Source: CAZOKH01 sp964580315 (GTDB lineage: Bacteria > Chloroflexota > Anaerolineae > Anaerolineales > Anaerolineaceae). Taken from it: a DNA stretch of 45,706 bases. A program made the translations under genes and the position numbers. The DNA lies in the NCBI GenBank assembly GCA_964580315.1, contig CAZOKH010000018.1, positions 1 to 45,706 on the forward strand, given 5' to 3'. The notes beneath the pieces are model-generated. The model ran no database searches. It saw only the letters and a program-made list of their open reading frames with translations, and had not been told where the DNA came from. Below, in pieces: positions 23,346-31,759 of the stretch. How positions within the stretch are numbered: position 1 is the stretch's first letter; each line of letters opens with the position of its first letter.

Positions 23346-25394
23346 ATGAAACGATCCAATCGCATCACCTGCAATCCTCTGGCTTTCGCCCGGGGGTTTT
23401 TTAATCCATCTTCCTTCTCCGAATCAGTCATTCTTTCGGCTGCAGCCGTGCTGATCGGCCTGACCAGCGGCGCAGGCATCTGGGTCTTAAAAAAGCTGAT
23501 TGCGCTGTCCGAATGGTTGTTTTTCACCGCACTGGCACAGCGGTTTTCACCATTGGGGAACGGGCAGGTTGTCTTTCTGCCTGTGATTGGCGGCCTGGTG
23601 GTGGGCCTGATTCTGCATTTTGGCATTGGCAAAGAGCGCTATCACGGCGTGGCAGGCATCATCGAAGCCTGCGCGTTGGGCGGCGGCAAATTGCCCTATC
23701 TCAAAATGCCCATCCGCGTGCTGGCTGCGGCGCTTTCCATTGGCAGCGGGGCATCGGTTGGGCCGGAAGACCCCTCGGTGCAGGTGGGCGCCAACATTGG
23801 CTCAGCCGTGGGGCAGTGGCTGCACCTGACCGAAGAGCGCCTGCGCAGCATGACCGCTAGCGGCGTGGCGGCCGGCGTGGCAGCAGCATTCAACGCTCCC
23901 ATTGCCGGGGTTTTCTTTACCATCGAGGTTTTGCTGGGTGAGCTGAACGGCTCAGCCTTTGGATTTGCGGCCGTGGCCGCGGTGACTTCATCCATTTTCA
24001 TCCAGGCCACCCTCGGCAAGCAGCCCGCCTTCCTCATCCCCGCCTATTCATTTCATTCAATCCTGGAGTTGCCTCTCTATTTGCTGTTGGGGTTGTTTGC
24101 CGGTTTATTGGCAGCAGGTTACATCCATTTACTTGCCTACGTGCGCCGGCAATTTCATAAAATGGCCATCCCAACCTGGCTTAAACCCGCCGCAGCCGGT
24201 TTGCTGGTGGGGTTGGTTGGCATGCGCCTGCCGCAGATTTTTGGAGTGGGATACACCACCATTGAAAATGTACTCTCCGGAGTGAATTACACAGTACCCC
24301 TGTTGCTGGTTTTAATGCTCGCTAAATTATTATTGACTTCCATTAGCATTGGCGGCGGCTTTGCCGGCGGTGTTTTTGCCCCGGCTCTGTTCCTGGGCGC
24401 CGTGCTGGGTGGAGCCTTTGGAACTGCTGCAGATGCCTGGTTTCCCGGCGTGGTCAGCGCCGCACCTTCATTTGCGCTGGTGGGCATGGCAGCCGTGCTT
24501 GCTGGCACCGTGCACGCCCCGCTGACCGCCATTTTGCTGCTGTTTGAGATGACACAGGATTATCACATCATCCTGCCGTTGATGTTTGCGGTGGCCGTCA
24601 GCCTGGCGGTTTCACGCAAAATTGGCAAAGAATCAGTGTACAGCCTGCCGCTGGTGCAAAATGGGATCCGATTGGAGCACGGCCGCGACGTGGAAGTGTT
24701 GGAGCGCATCAGCGTTGGCGAGGTGATGACCGCTGAACTCACCAGCCTGCACAGCGACGATTCGCTGCAGCAGGCCATGCTCACCTTTCAACAAACCGGC
24801 CATCACGGGCTGCCGGTGGTAGATGCGCACAACCGCCTGGTGGGTATGTTGTCACTGCAAGATTTGCACAACGCGCCGCCGGCAGATCATTCAGATTGTT
24901 CACAGGTGAAAGTTGCCGATTTATACACCCCCCAACTGGTAACCGCCTTCCCGGATGAAACTCTGGCAGCCGCCTTGCGGCGCATGAGCAGCCGCGACAT
25001 CGGCCGGCTGCCGGTGGTGAGCCGCGCCGATCACACCCGCTTGATGGGCATGCTGCGGCGGGGTGATATCATCCGTGCCTACGAAATGGCGCTAATTCGA
25101 CAGGCAGGCGCACGCCACCGGCTGGACCAGCACCGCCTGGAATATCTCAGCGGCGCACAGGTGACCCAGATCGAAGTTCAGGCAGAATCCAGTTGTATTG
25201 GCAAACGCATTTGCGAGGTTGCCTGGCACCCGGCTTCTTTGATTGCCTCGGTGCAGCGGGGAAGCGAAATCATCCTGCCCCACGGCGACCAGGTTTTGCA
25301 AGCCGGAGATGTGCTGGCGGTGGTAACCTCCGATCAAGCCGCCCTCCAGGACGCGCAAAATCTTTGCGCACCCCAAAACCTCGAAAAGCAATAA
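23346..25394 (+). CDS. ClC chloride channel/transporter with two CBS domains and RCK-C (TrkA-C) domain
   Basis: A 682-residue membrane protein. Residues ~25-435 are the ClC fold: selectivity motifs SIGSGASVGPEDPSVQVG (a GxEGP-like loop with the gating Glu kept), SGVAAGVAAAFNAPIAGVFFTIE and SIGGGFAGGVFAPALFLGA. Two CBS domains follow (~455-580: VGEVMTAELTSLH, GHHGLPVVD, then VADLYTPQLVTAF, IGRLPVVS), which usually sense adenine nucleotides. The last ~75 residues look like a TrkA-C/RCK-C domain (TQIEVQAESSCIGKRI ... VLQAGDVLAVVTS). The ATG at 23346 is the first in the frame. Transport may be channel- or H+/Cl- antiport-type; I cannot decide from sequence. The convergent DUF362 gene ends 5 bp away. 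Confidence 0.92.
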   Translation: MKRSNRITCNPLAFARGFFNPSSFSESVILSAAAVLIGLTSGAGIWVLKKLIALSEWLFFTALAQRFSPLGNGQVVFLPVIGGLVVGLILHFGIGKERYHGVAGIIEACALGGGKLPYLKMPIRVLAAALSIGSGASVGPEDPSVQVGANIGSAVGQWLHLTEERLRSMTASGVAAGVAAAFNAPIAGVFFTIEVLLGELNGSAFGFAAVAAVTSSIFIQATLGKQPAFLIPAYSFHSILELPLYLLLGLFAGLLAAGYIHLLAYVRRQFHKMAIPTWLKPAAAGLLVGLVGMRLPQIFGVGYTTIENVLSGVNYTVPLLLVLMLAKLLLTSISIGGGFAGGVFAPALFLGAVLGGAFGTAADAWFPGVVSAAPSFALVGMAAVLAGTVHAPLTAILLLFEMTQDYHIILPLMFAVAVSLAVSRKIGKESVYSLPLVQNGIRLEHGRDVEVLERISVGEVMTAELTSLHSDDSLQQAMLTFQQTGHHGLPVVDAHNRLVGMLSLQDLHNAPPADHSDCSQVKVADLYTPQLVTAFPDETLAAALRRMSSRDIGRLPVVSRADHTRLMGMLRRGDIIRAYEMALIRQAGARHRLDQHRLEYLSGAQVTQIEVQAESSCIGKRICEVAWHPASLIASVQRGSEIILPHGDQVLQAGDVLAVVTSDQAALQDAQNLCAPQNLEKQ

Positions 25395-25399
25395 GAAAG

Positions 25400-26512
25400 T
25401 TATTTCACGGTGACCAACTGGTAGGTTTGCGTGCCCAGGCCAATCTCTTCAGCATGCTCCAGGCAGGCCTGCCAGCGTGTATTGGGGAACAGGGCAGCAA
25501 ATTTATCATCGCCTGGCTTGCAGTTCAATCCACTCAGGGCACTGTTCTCCATCACCGGGGCCTGGTTCACCAGGTCAACCGAGGCGCGGTCCAACGCCAC
25601 CGGGTCGAAAGACGCCGCTATGCCGACATTGGGAGCAATCGCATGGTCGTTGCCGTTCCAGCAATCGCAATTCGGCGAAATATCCATGATGAAATTGATG
25701 TGAAAATGCGGTTTGCCCAACAGCACGGCATGGGCATACTCGGCAATTTTGAAACTAACCAGGTCAGCCGACTCATCCCACACCACCTGGGCAGCATCAT
25801 AATGGCACACCGCCACGCACTGACCGCAGCCTATACACAGGTCATAATTGATTTGCGCCCTGTGATTGGCATTGAATGCAATGGCTGTTTGCGGGCAATT
25901 TTTGATGCAAATGCCGCAGGCCACACAATTTTCTTCCACCATTTTGGGCTTGGAAGCAGAGTGCATTTCCAGCTTGCCTTTGCGCGAGCCGCAGCCCATG
26001 CCAATATTTTTCAATGCGCCGCCAAAGCCCACCATATCGTGGCCTTTAAAATGGTTCAAACTCACCAAAATATCTGCATCGGCAATGGCTGTGCCAATTT
26101 TGGCTTGCTGCACATGTTTGAGGTTGATGGGAATTTCGCGGGCATCGGCGCCCACCAGCCCATCGGCAATCACCACATCACAGTTCACGGCAATGCGGTT
26201 GAAGCCGTTTTCCATGGCCGCGTGCAAATGATCCACCGCATTGGAACGCCGCCCGTGATACAGGGTGTTGCAATCCGTTAGAAACGGTTTGCCGCCCAGA
26301 GACTGAATATACTGCACCACGCGGGCCGCATAGTTGGGGCGAATGTACGACAGGTTGCCGGGTTCACCAAAGTGAATTTTGACCGCGGTCAGCTTGTTTT
26401 GAAAATCAATTTTTTCAATGGCTGCTTTCTTAAGCAGCGCATCCAATTTTTCCAGCATATTCTTGCCGGGTTTGGTGCGCATAGTGGTAAAGTAAACTTT
26501 TGCTGGTTTCAA
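25400..26512 (-). CDS. DUF362 protein with two 4Fe-4S clusters
   Basis: A 370-residue iron-sulfur protein. A TTG at 26512 is chosen as start (MKPAKVYFTTMRTKPGKNML) because AAGGA precedes it by 8 nt and the family starts this way; an ATG at 26548 would add 12 residues. DUF362 signature: AVKIHFGEPGNLSYIRP, FLTDCNTLYHGRRSNAVDH, DILVSLNHFKGHDMVGFGGALKN. Two ferredoxin clusters are at about residues 195-240: CVACGICIKNCPQTA and CIGCGQCVAVCHYDA. Role unknown; such proteins are linked to anaerobic redox metabolism. Probably in one transcript with the two genes upstream on the minus strand. Confidence 0.88.
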   Translation of the reverse strand: MKPAKVYFTTMRTKPGKNMLEKLDALLKKAAIEKIDFQNKLTAVKIHFGEPGNLSYIRPNYAARVVQYIQSLGGKPFLTDCNTLYHGRRSNAVDHLHAAMENGFNRIAVNCDVVIADGLVGADAREIPINLKHVQQAKIGTAIADADILVSLNHFKGHDMVGFGGALKNIGMGCGSRKGKLEMHSASKPKMVEENCVACGICIKNCPQTAIAFNANHRAQINYDLCIGCGQCVAVCHYDAAQVVWDESADLVSFKIAEYAHAVLLGKPHFHINFIMDISPNCDCWNGNDHAIAPNVGIAASFDPVALDRASVDLVNQAPVMENSALSGLNCKPGDDKFAALFPNTRWQACLEHAEEIGLGTQTYQLVTVK

Positions 26513-26576
26513 GGGACAATTCCTTTTCCTGGTAAGTTTTTCACACAATCACGCACCCATTTTAACACAGAGCCAG

Positions 26577-27107
26577 TCAAGCTTTGCTGCCGGACAGCAA
26601 ATAGGTGGTGCGGCTTACCAGAACCAGCGCAGAAGCAGCGTAAATGGCGGGCGCGGCAGCAGCCTTCAGTCCGCAATCGGGCATCACCAGCACGCATAAA
26701 ACCACCAGGTACAACCAGGCGCCAAAATATTTCCCCAGCGGGTCATAACCACTGGTTTTGATATGGACCGTAAAAATAAAAAAGAGAAACACGGCTGTGA
26801 TCAGTATGGGCGCAATCATGCTTAAGAAACCGCAGCGCACAAACAAGATCAATGCGCTGAAAACAGCCATAAAATCGGCGCAGGCGTCCAGGTATAGCCC
26901 GGCGCGTGAACACACCCCCCAGCGGCGCGCCAGATGGCCGTCCAGCACATCCGTGGCTGCCAGCAGCAGGTAAATGTACAGCAGCAGGTCAAACCGGCAG
27001 GGCGGCGCAACAAACACCAGCAACCCCACGCCTGCCGCCAGGCGAAACAGCGACAGGCAGTGCGGGATTGCTTTTTGCAATTTTGTCTTTCCCCAATTTG
27101 CATTCAT
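26577..27107 (-). CDS. CDP-alcohol phosphatidyltransferase
   Basis: A 176-residue membrane enzyme. The ATG at 27107 has AGGA 6 nt upstream; a GTG at 27122 is less likely. The full catalytic motif DVLDGHLARRWGVCSRAG then LYLDACAD fits D-x2-D-G-x2-A-R-x8-G-x3-D-x3-D, with all four metal-binding aspartates present. Five to six hydrophobic helices surround it. The family moves a phosphatidyl group from CDP-diacylglycerol to an alcohol (glycerol phosphate, inositol, serine); the acceptor cannot be told. It follows the flavodoxin-like gene by 24 bp on the same strand. Confidence 0.9.
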   Translation of the reverse strand: MNANWGKTKLQKAIPHCLSLFRLAAGVGLLVFVAPPCRFDLLLYIYLLLAATDVLDGHLARRWGVCSRAGLYLDACADFMAVFSALILFVRCGFLSMIAPILITAVFLFFIFTVHIKTSGYDPLGKYFGAWLYLVVLCVLVMPDCGLKAAAAPAIYAASALVLVSRTTYLLSGSKA

Positions 27108-27131
27108 GGGTATTCCTATCACATTGCGCCA

Positions 27132-27797
27132 TCAAGGCAGCATGCTGATCACTTGTTCACCAGCCCGGCGGGCAATTTGCAGCGAATCGGCGCTGCCAAA
27201 CTGCTCGTCATTGGGCGCCAGTTGGTAAAGGTTCAGGTTTGCCGCCACCTTGCCGTTAGCCTGCTGAATGGCATCTTTGAGCATCTGACTGGCTTCCGGT
27301 CCCGAACCGGCGGCAGTGGTTATTCCAACCACCGGTAGATTGTGCAAGTCACCCACGCGCTTCAAAAATTCTTCAACCTGCACACACGCTTGAAACCGGT
27401 ACACCGGTCCACCCACCGCCAGCAGCCGGTAGGCGGTCAGATCAGTGGCTATATGGTCGCCCACCGTGTTCATTTCCACCCGCCAATCCTGAGAAGCCAG
27501 TCCTTCGGCAAATGCGCGTGTGGCTGAATAGTGAAAGCCGCTGATGCCCGGCTGATATAACACCAGCGCCGTTCCGGCTGCACCATGTTCATTCAACACC
27601 TCGGGGTGCGGCGCCGCAGGTCGGCCCAGTTTCCGCGTAAACATCACCATCCCGATAAACAGGGCAGCCAACACCACCAGCGGAATCCAGAACAGGCGGG
27701 GGTTGGATCGCCAGACCAGCCAAACGCTTAGCCCGGTGAGCAATAAAACAAGAACCAAAATAGTCAGTGGAAATAAAGCGCCCGAATTTTTGAACAT
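27132..27797 (-). CDS. Membrane-anchored flavodoxin-like protein
   Basis: A 221-residue protein. Two N-terminal transmembrane helices (about 8-28 and 34-54) precede a flavodoxin-like domain: TALVLYQPGISGFHYSATRAFAEGL (phosphate-binding loop position, but lacking the usual Thr/Ser-rich SxTGNT), YRLLAVGGPVYRFQACVQVEEFL and LPVVGITTAAGSGPEA. The family binds FMN and carries electrons; the divergent first loop leaves flavin binding uncertain. GAGGG precedes the ATG. First gene of a likely three-gene unit with the phosphatidyltransferase and the DUF362 protein. Confidence 0.78.
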   Translation of the reverse strand: MFKNSGALFPLTILVLVLLLTGLSVWLVWRSNPRLFWIPLVVLAALFIGMVMFTRKLGRPAAPHPEVLNEHGAAGTALVLYQPGISGFHYSATRAFAEGLASQDWRVEMNTVGDHIATDLTAYRLLAVGGPVYRFQACVQVEEFLKRVGDLHNLPVVGITTAAGSGPEASQMLKDAIQQANGKVAANLNLYQLAPNDEQFGSADSLQIARRAGEQVISMLP

Positions 27798-28203
27798 TTT
27801 CCCTCAATAGTTTTCCGTACACCTGGCTTTTGAAATGATTAGACCGGCAGTGGAGAGACAAGATTTACCGGTTATTTGTACTCATTTCTATATACGGATT
27901 GGATGCCGTTATGGTATCAGGCAATTGTGGAGAAAATGTGAAGGTGAAATGGATGCAATCTGGAGATTATGGAGACGCTTTGCATTTAAAAAGCGTGAGT
28001 TGGGGATCATTAAGCTGTCACTGCAAGTGAGCGCAGCGAGCATAATGACAGACCCCTTTATCTCGAATTGATATTAAAACAACAACCGCAGTGACCGGAA
28101 ATCAATCTCTGCACAGGAACCTGTTTCCTGGCTGTGATCCTTTGCGGAAACTGCGATTGTGGTTTTCTGCTATCCGTTACGGTCAAGCCGGGGCGACGGC
28201 TGT
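27798..28203. other. 406-bp intergenic region with a palindromic repeat
   Basis: No credible gene. It contains the repeat unit at 27997-28050 (GAGTTGGGGATCATTAAG followed by TGTCACTGCAAG ... ATAATGACA), whose sister copy is at 36247-36298, and a small hairpin CAGGAA/TTCCTG at 28114-28130. The upstream promoter of the flavodoxin-like gene must lie near 27800-27900 but is not obvious. Confidence 0.6.
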
Positions 28204-29055
28204 TTACATTCCCGCCATATAGGCAATGCTGATTGTACCGGGACCCACATGGCAACCCACCACCGGGCTGACATGCGACAGGATGCTTTCTACTGCATTA
28301 AACTGCGTTGAAACCCGCTCCAGCAATTCTTTGGCTTCCTGCTCGGCCAGGGCGTGGAAAACAGAAATGTGCACCGGGCTGCGCCCGTCAATGTCACGTT
28401 CAACCAGTTGCACCATGCGCTCCACGGCTTTACGCTTGGAAATCACACTTTGCACCAGTTCAATTTTGCCGTCTTGAATCATTAAGAGCGGCTTGATGTT
28501 GAGCGCTGTGCCCAGCAGGCGTTTGGCGCTGCCAATTCGGCCGCCCTTGCTCAGGTATTCCAGCGTATTGACGGTGAAATAGACGCCGATGTGCTGGTAG
28601 GCCTGTTCGGCAACCTGCTTGCATTCCTGCAGGCTGGCGCCCTGTTCAGCAGCGCGCGCAGCCGCCAGCACCTGAAAACTGAGCGCCATCGACACCAGGC
28701 GCGTGTCCAGCACTTCAATTTCAGCCTCGGGGAACATGGTGCGGGCCTGCTGCGCCGAAAAAACCGACCCGGAAATGCCGCTGGAAATGGGCAGCACCAG
28801 GATCTGCTTTTTGCCTTCAGCAATTAAAGAGCGAAAAAGCTCTTCGTAAGCATGCACAGAGGTCTGGCTGGTGGTGGGAAACGAAGAAGACTGAGACAGG
28901 CGCGTGTAAAACTCATCAGGCCCCATATCAATCCCGTCTCGATATGTATTTCCATCCCAGGTGAAGGTGAGGGGAATAATACGGATGGAATACTGCTGCA
29001 CATACTCCTCGGGAAGATAAGCAGTGCTGTCGGTGATAATTGTTACCTGGGACAT
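28204..29055 (-). CDS. DegV family fatty-acid-binding protein
   Basis: A 283-residue DegV/EDD protein. Motifs: ITDSTAYLPEEYVQQYSI, the TSQTSVHAYEELF loop (residues ~61-73), SSGISGSVFSAQQA, EVLDTRLVSMALSFQV and YLSKGGRIGSAKRLLG, with HVGPGTISIAYM at the end. DegV/FakB proteins bind a fatty acid and present it to the kinase FakA. No fakA is in the window. It lies 44 bp downstream of the cysteine-desulfidase-like gene on the same strand and is probably cotranscribed. Confidence 0.93.
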   Translation of the reverse strand: MSQVTIITDSTAYLPEEYVQQYSIRIIPLTFTWDGNTYRDGIDMGPDEFYTRLSQSSSFPTTSQTSVHAYEELFRSLIAEGKKQILVLPISSGISGSVFSAQQARTMFPEAEIEVLDTRLVSMALSFQVLAAARAAEQGASLQECKQVAEQAYQHIGVYFTVNTLEYLSKGGRIGSAKRLLGTALNIKPLLMIQDGKIELVQSVISKRKAVERMVQLVERDIDGRSPVHISVFHALAEQEAKELLERVSTQFNAVESILSHVSPVVGCHVGPGTISIAYMAGM

Positions 29056-29099
29056 AACATCTCCTGCAAACTATAATTTAGTGAATGAGTATAACCGAC

Positions 29100-30410
29100 T
29101 TACTTCGATTGGGGAACATTTTTCTGGTCTGCCTGCTGATTCTGCGAACGTGCGCTGAGAATAGACAACACCAGTTGATCAGCCGAATTGAGCGATTGAT
29201 TAATTCGCCCCAGGTTGGCAAAGGTGCGCTCGATGTCTGTTTCAAGGATGCCGTGTCCGGCCGGCGCATAAATACCGCAACATGCCAGGTTGGCATAATT
29301 AATGGCGAGCATGGCAGCCGCACTGATTTTGAAGGGGCATAACAAATTTGCGCCTTCACACAACACCCCGTTGAGCGCTGCCACCGTGGACTGGATGGCA
29401 TGGACTACGGTGTCGTAGTCGCCATCCAATAAATAAACTGTTCCGGCTGCCACCCCCGGCCCTGCCGCCAGTGCACTGCCGCACAGGGCGGTAACCCGGT
29501 TGAGATAACTTTTAATATACAAAGCGGTTCCGGCGCTCAAAGCCAGGGCAATGGCCAGCTTTTGATCCGAAGAACCCAATTCTTCAGCCACGCTCAATAC
29601 ACTGAGAAAGTTTGTAATCCCCTGGTTTCCGCTGCCGCCCAGTGCCATGATGGGCACCGGCGCTCCGCTCATGCGCGCTTCACTGGCCAGCGCCGTATCA
29701 TATTGTGATTGATAATAGATGCCCTGTTGATTTAAGCGGTTGGCACAATTTTTCTGAAACCTGAGTTGAGGATTTTTGGCTGCCTGCTCAACCGCCTGGT
29801 GGTTCACCCTGGCCGCTTCAAGCAGAAACATATAATGCTCAGGCGGGGTGGCGATGATGGCCTTGTAAATGTCGGCATACGCCAACAGGTGAATCTGTGT
29901 TGAGGCCGAACCTGAAACGCTTTCTGTGTCCGAGAAAATCAATTCGCCGTTGCGGATGATTTGCACCACATGCGTATAATCGCCGGAGATGACCACACTG
30001 ACGTTGTCTTTTCCCGCTTTCACCCTGACGCAGATATACAATGCGCCTTCAGAGGAAGTGAAATCGACTTTCATTCGCCCTTCAGCCAAAAATTCTTGCG
30101 CCTTTTTCAGCGCCTCCGGCTCCAGGTAATCAAGGATGGCTAATTCCGCTTCACTGTGAGGAATGAACACCCCCAGGGCTGCAGCAATTGGCAGTCCAGC
30201 CTGTCCAGTTCCGGGCACGCCCACTCCCATGGCATTTTTATAAAGATTTGCGCTGGTGGTCACATGCACCTGTTCAGGAATGTTTTGCAAATGCTTCACT
30301 GCCAGAGACACTGCAAAGCATACTGAACCCGGATCGGTGCAGCCTTTGGTTCGTTGGATTTCTTGACGAATCGTATCAATCAGTAATTCCTGAATTTTTT
30401 GGAAAGGCAT
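29100..30410 (-). CDS. UPF0597 / L-cysteine desulfidase-like protein (serine dehydratase alpha-chain fold)
   Basis: A 436-residue protein from the ATG at 30410, which has AGGAG 8 nt upstream; an upstream in-frame ATG at 30515 lies across a terminator and is rejected. Visible features: EIQRTKGCTDPGSVCFAVSLA (a cluster-type GCT(E/D)P motif near residue 23), YKNAMGVGVPGTGQAGLPIAAALG, GGSGNQGITNFLSVL, ALCGSALAAGPGVAAGTVYLLDG and CCGIYAPAGHGILETDIERTFAN. These are typical of the CyuA/CdsB-like UPF0597 family, which in enteric bacteria degrades L-cysteine to pyruvate, H2S and ammonia using an Fe-S cluster. Substrate here is inferred. Followed by the DegV gene. Confidence 0.85.
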   Translation of the reverse strand: MPFQKIQELLIDTIRQEIQRTKGCTDPGSVCFAVSLAVKHLQNIPEQVHVTTSANLYKNAMGVGVPGTGQAGLPIAAALGVFIPHSEAELAILDYLEPEALKKAQEFLAEGRMKVDFTSSEGALYICVRVKAGKDNVSVVISGDYTHVVQIIRNGELIFSDTESVSGSASTQIHLLAYADIYKAIIATPPEHYMFLLEAARVNHQAVEQAAKNPQLRFQKNCANRLNQQGIYYQSQYDTALASEARMSGAPVPIMALGGSGNQGITNFLSVLSVAEELGSSDQKLAIALALSAGTALYIKSYLNRVTALCGSALAAGPGVAAGTVYLLDGDYDTVVHAIQSTVAALNGVLCEGANLLCPFKISAAAMLAINYANLACCGIYAPAGHGILETDIERTFANLGRINQSLNSADQLVLSILSARSQNQQADQKNVPQSK

Positions 30411-30462
30411 ATTTTTTCTCCTGAAAGAACCATTCACACTTGATTTTGTATAAGCAGGCATG

Positions 30463-30511
30463 AAAAAACGGGACTGTTGGTCTGCACAAAAAAGTACAAA
30501 CCCCAGTCCCG
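30463..30511 (-). terminator. Terminator after the NifX-like gene
   Basis: On the minus strand CGGGACTG (30511-30504) pairs with CAGTCCCG (30476-30469), 27-nt loop, then TTTTTT (30468-30463). It separates the regulator/NifX unit from the desulfidase gene. Confidence 0.8.
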
Positions 30512-30531
30512 CCAATTCTCAAATAGTATTT

Positions 30532-30936
30532 CTAATGCAGCAAATCAACTCGATCCTGTAATTTACCATCAAGATAGGCCTGCACTGCCTCATCAATCAT
30601 GCGTAAATCAGTTACCACCGGCTTAATGTTCAACGCCTGCATGCTCTGATAAGCCCCCGTTCCCATGCCGCCGCAAATCAATGCCTGGCAATCGCCGATG
30701 ACTTCTGCCATGCTCACATGGCGGTTTTGAGAAGCTGCATCCATGCCGTGCCCGGCGCCTGGCGTATGTTCATGTTCGGTTTGTTGCTTTCCAGACAAAC
30801 TATGGTGTCCGATTTTATCGCGCAGTTCACGGTTGGTAATTTGCCCATCTTCCACTGTTAGCACCAGGTAATAGGGAGCACGTCCAAAATGTTGACTGAT
30901 TGTTTTTTGATCGTCGGTAATAACTGCAATTTTCAT
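30532..30936 (-). CDS. NifX/NifB C-terminal-like (dinitrogenase Fe-Mo cofactor-binding) protein
   Basis: A 134-residue protein with the Nitro_FeMo-Co fold: MKIAVITDDQKTISQHFGRAPYYLV, then ICGGMGTGAYQSMQALNIKPVVTD. In the middle is a His-rich insertion (HHSLSGKQQTEHEHTPGAGHG, residues ~44-64), a plausible metal-binding loop. No nitrogenase genes are present, so it is one of the many free-standing members that bind Fe-S or Mo clusters or act in cluster carrying; its role is unknown. It starts 9 bp after the XRE-cupin regulator and ends at a terminator. Confidence 0.85.
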   Translation of the reverse strand: MKIAVITDDQKTISQHFGRAPYYLVLTVEDGQITNRELRDKIGHHSLSGKQQTEHEHTPGAGHGMDAASQNRHVSMAEVIGDCQALICGGMGTGAYQSMQALNIKPVVTDLRMIDEAVQAYLDGKLQDRVDLLH

Positions 30937-30945
30937 ATTCTCTCC

Positions 30946-31563
30946 TTAAGAATTAAACGCATTAAAATGACGTTTCACAGGGCTGTCCATAATATCGCCT
31001 GGATGCATGACCAATATCATCCGGGCAGGCTCGGTTCCAGTATTTTGCCAGCAATGCGGCAGGTATGATTCAAACACCAGGCTGTCTCCGGTTTCCAACT
31101 GGTACACCTGATTATCCACTTTATAGCTCACGCAGCCAGACAGGCAATAAGCAAATTCATACCCGGTATGCACAATAGGCTGCACACCGCTGTTGGCTCC
31201 GGGCGGTAACGTGACCACAAAAGGCTGCACCGCAGCGCCGGCCAGGTGTTCTCCCAGGCTTTCCAACAGCGTGTTTTCCACATTGACTTGCGGTCGTTCT
31301 TTGCTGCGCACATGCACCACCGATTGTTCCGATACTTGAGGGGCAAAAAATGCCGTAATAGGAACTCCCAGGGCGCGGGCAAGCTGCTGCAATGTGCTGA
31401 CTGATGGAGAGGTTTTCCCGGTTTCGATCATGCTGAGTGTGTTAATCGCCAGGCCCGATTTTTCGGATAGCTCGCGCAGGGTCAGGTTCCGTTCGCGGCG
31501 CAGTTCGCGCAAACGCAACTCGGGAATATCGGTCATTTTTTCAGGCTGAGAAGATTGTTTCAT
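30946..31563 (-). CDS. XRE-family regulator with C-terminal cupin domain
   Basis: A 205-residue regulator. Residues ~15-75 form an HTH_3/XRE domain (RLRELRRERNLTLRELSEKSG, LAINTLSMIETGKTSPSVSTL), and ~110-195 a cupin_2 domain (GVQPIVHTGYEFAYCLSGCVSY, LETGDSLVFESYLPHCWQNTG). Such proteins sense small metabolites through the cupin (e.g. PuuR, SinR-like regulators of amine/amino-acid use). The ATG at 31563 has AAGGA 13 nt upstream, a weak fit; an internal ATG (residue 10) exists. Two palindromes in its upstream gap are likely autoregulatory sites. It is cotranscribed with the NifX-like gene. Confidence 0.9.
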   Translation of the reverse strand: MKQSSQPEKMTDIPELRLRELRRERNLTLRELSEKSGLAINTLSMIETGKTSPSVSTLQQLARALGVPITAFFAPQVSEQSVVHVRSKERPQVNVENTLLESLGEHLAGAAVQPFVVTLPPGANSGVQPIVHTGYEFAYCLSGCVSYKVDNQVYQLETGDSLVFESYLPHCWQNTGTEPARMILVMHPGDIMDSPVKRHFNAFNS

Positions 31564-31580
31564 TTTTATTGTACATTCCT

Positions 31581-31613
31581 TAACCAGGTTACCAACGCAA
31601 TGGTAATGTTACC
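31581..31613. promoter_or_regulatory. Two operator-like palindromes upstream of the XRE-cupin gene
   Basis: TAACC-A-GGTTA at 31581-31591 and GGTAA-TG-TTACC at 31602-31613 are perfect inverted repeats that share the GGTTA/GGTAA half-site. A third GTAACC half-site lies at 31664-31669. They sit in the divergent gap between the regulator and the ABC-F gene, so the regulator may control itself and possibly ABC-F. TTGACA at 31641-31646 reads toward ABC-F but has no clear -10 partner. Confidence 0.55.
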
Positions 31614-31759
31614 ACAAATCAATTTTATGCATAACTAAAATTGACAAAAACCCATATAGTATTGTAACCCAAACTTTGGGGAAGCCCGGCAAAATTTTGG
31701 ACTATGTTATACTGAACCCTGCTGTCTCTGTGCAGCCATTTTTCACCTGTTTTATTTCT

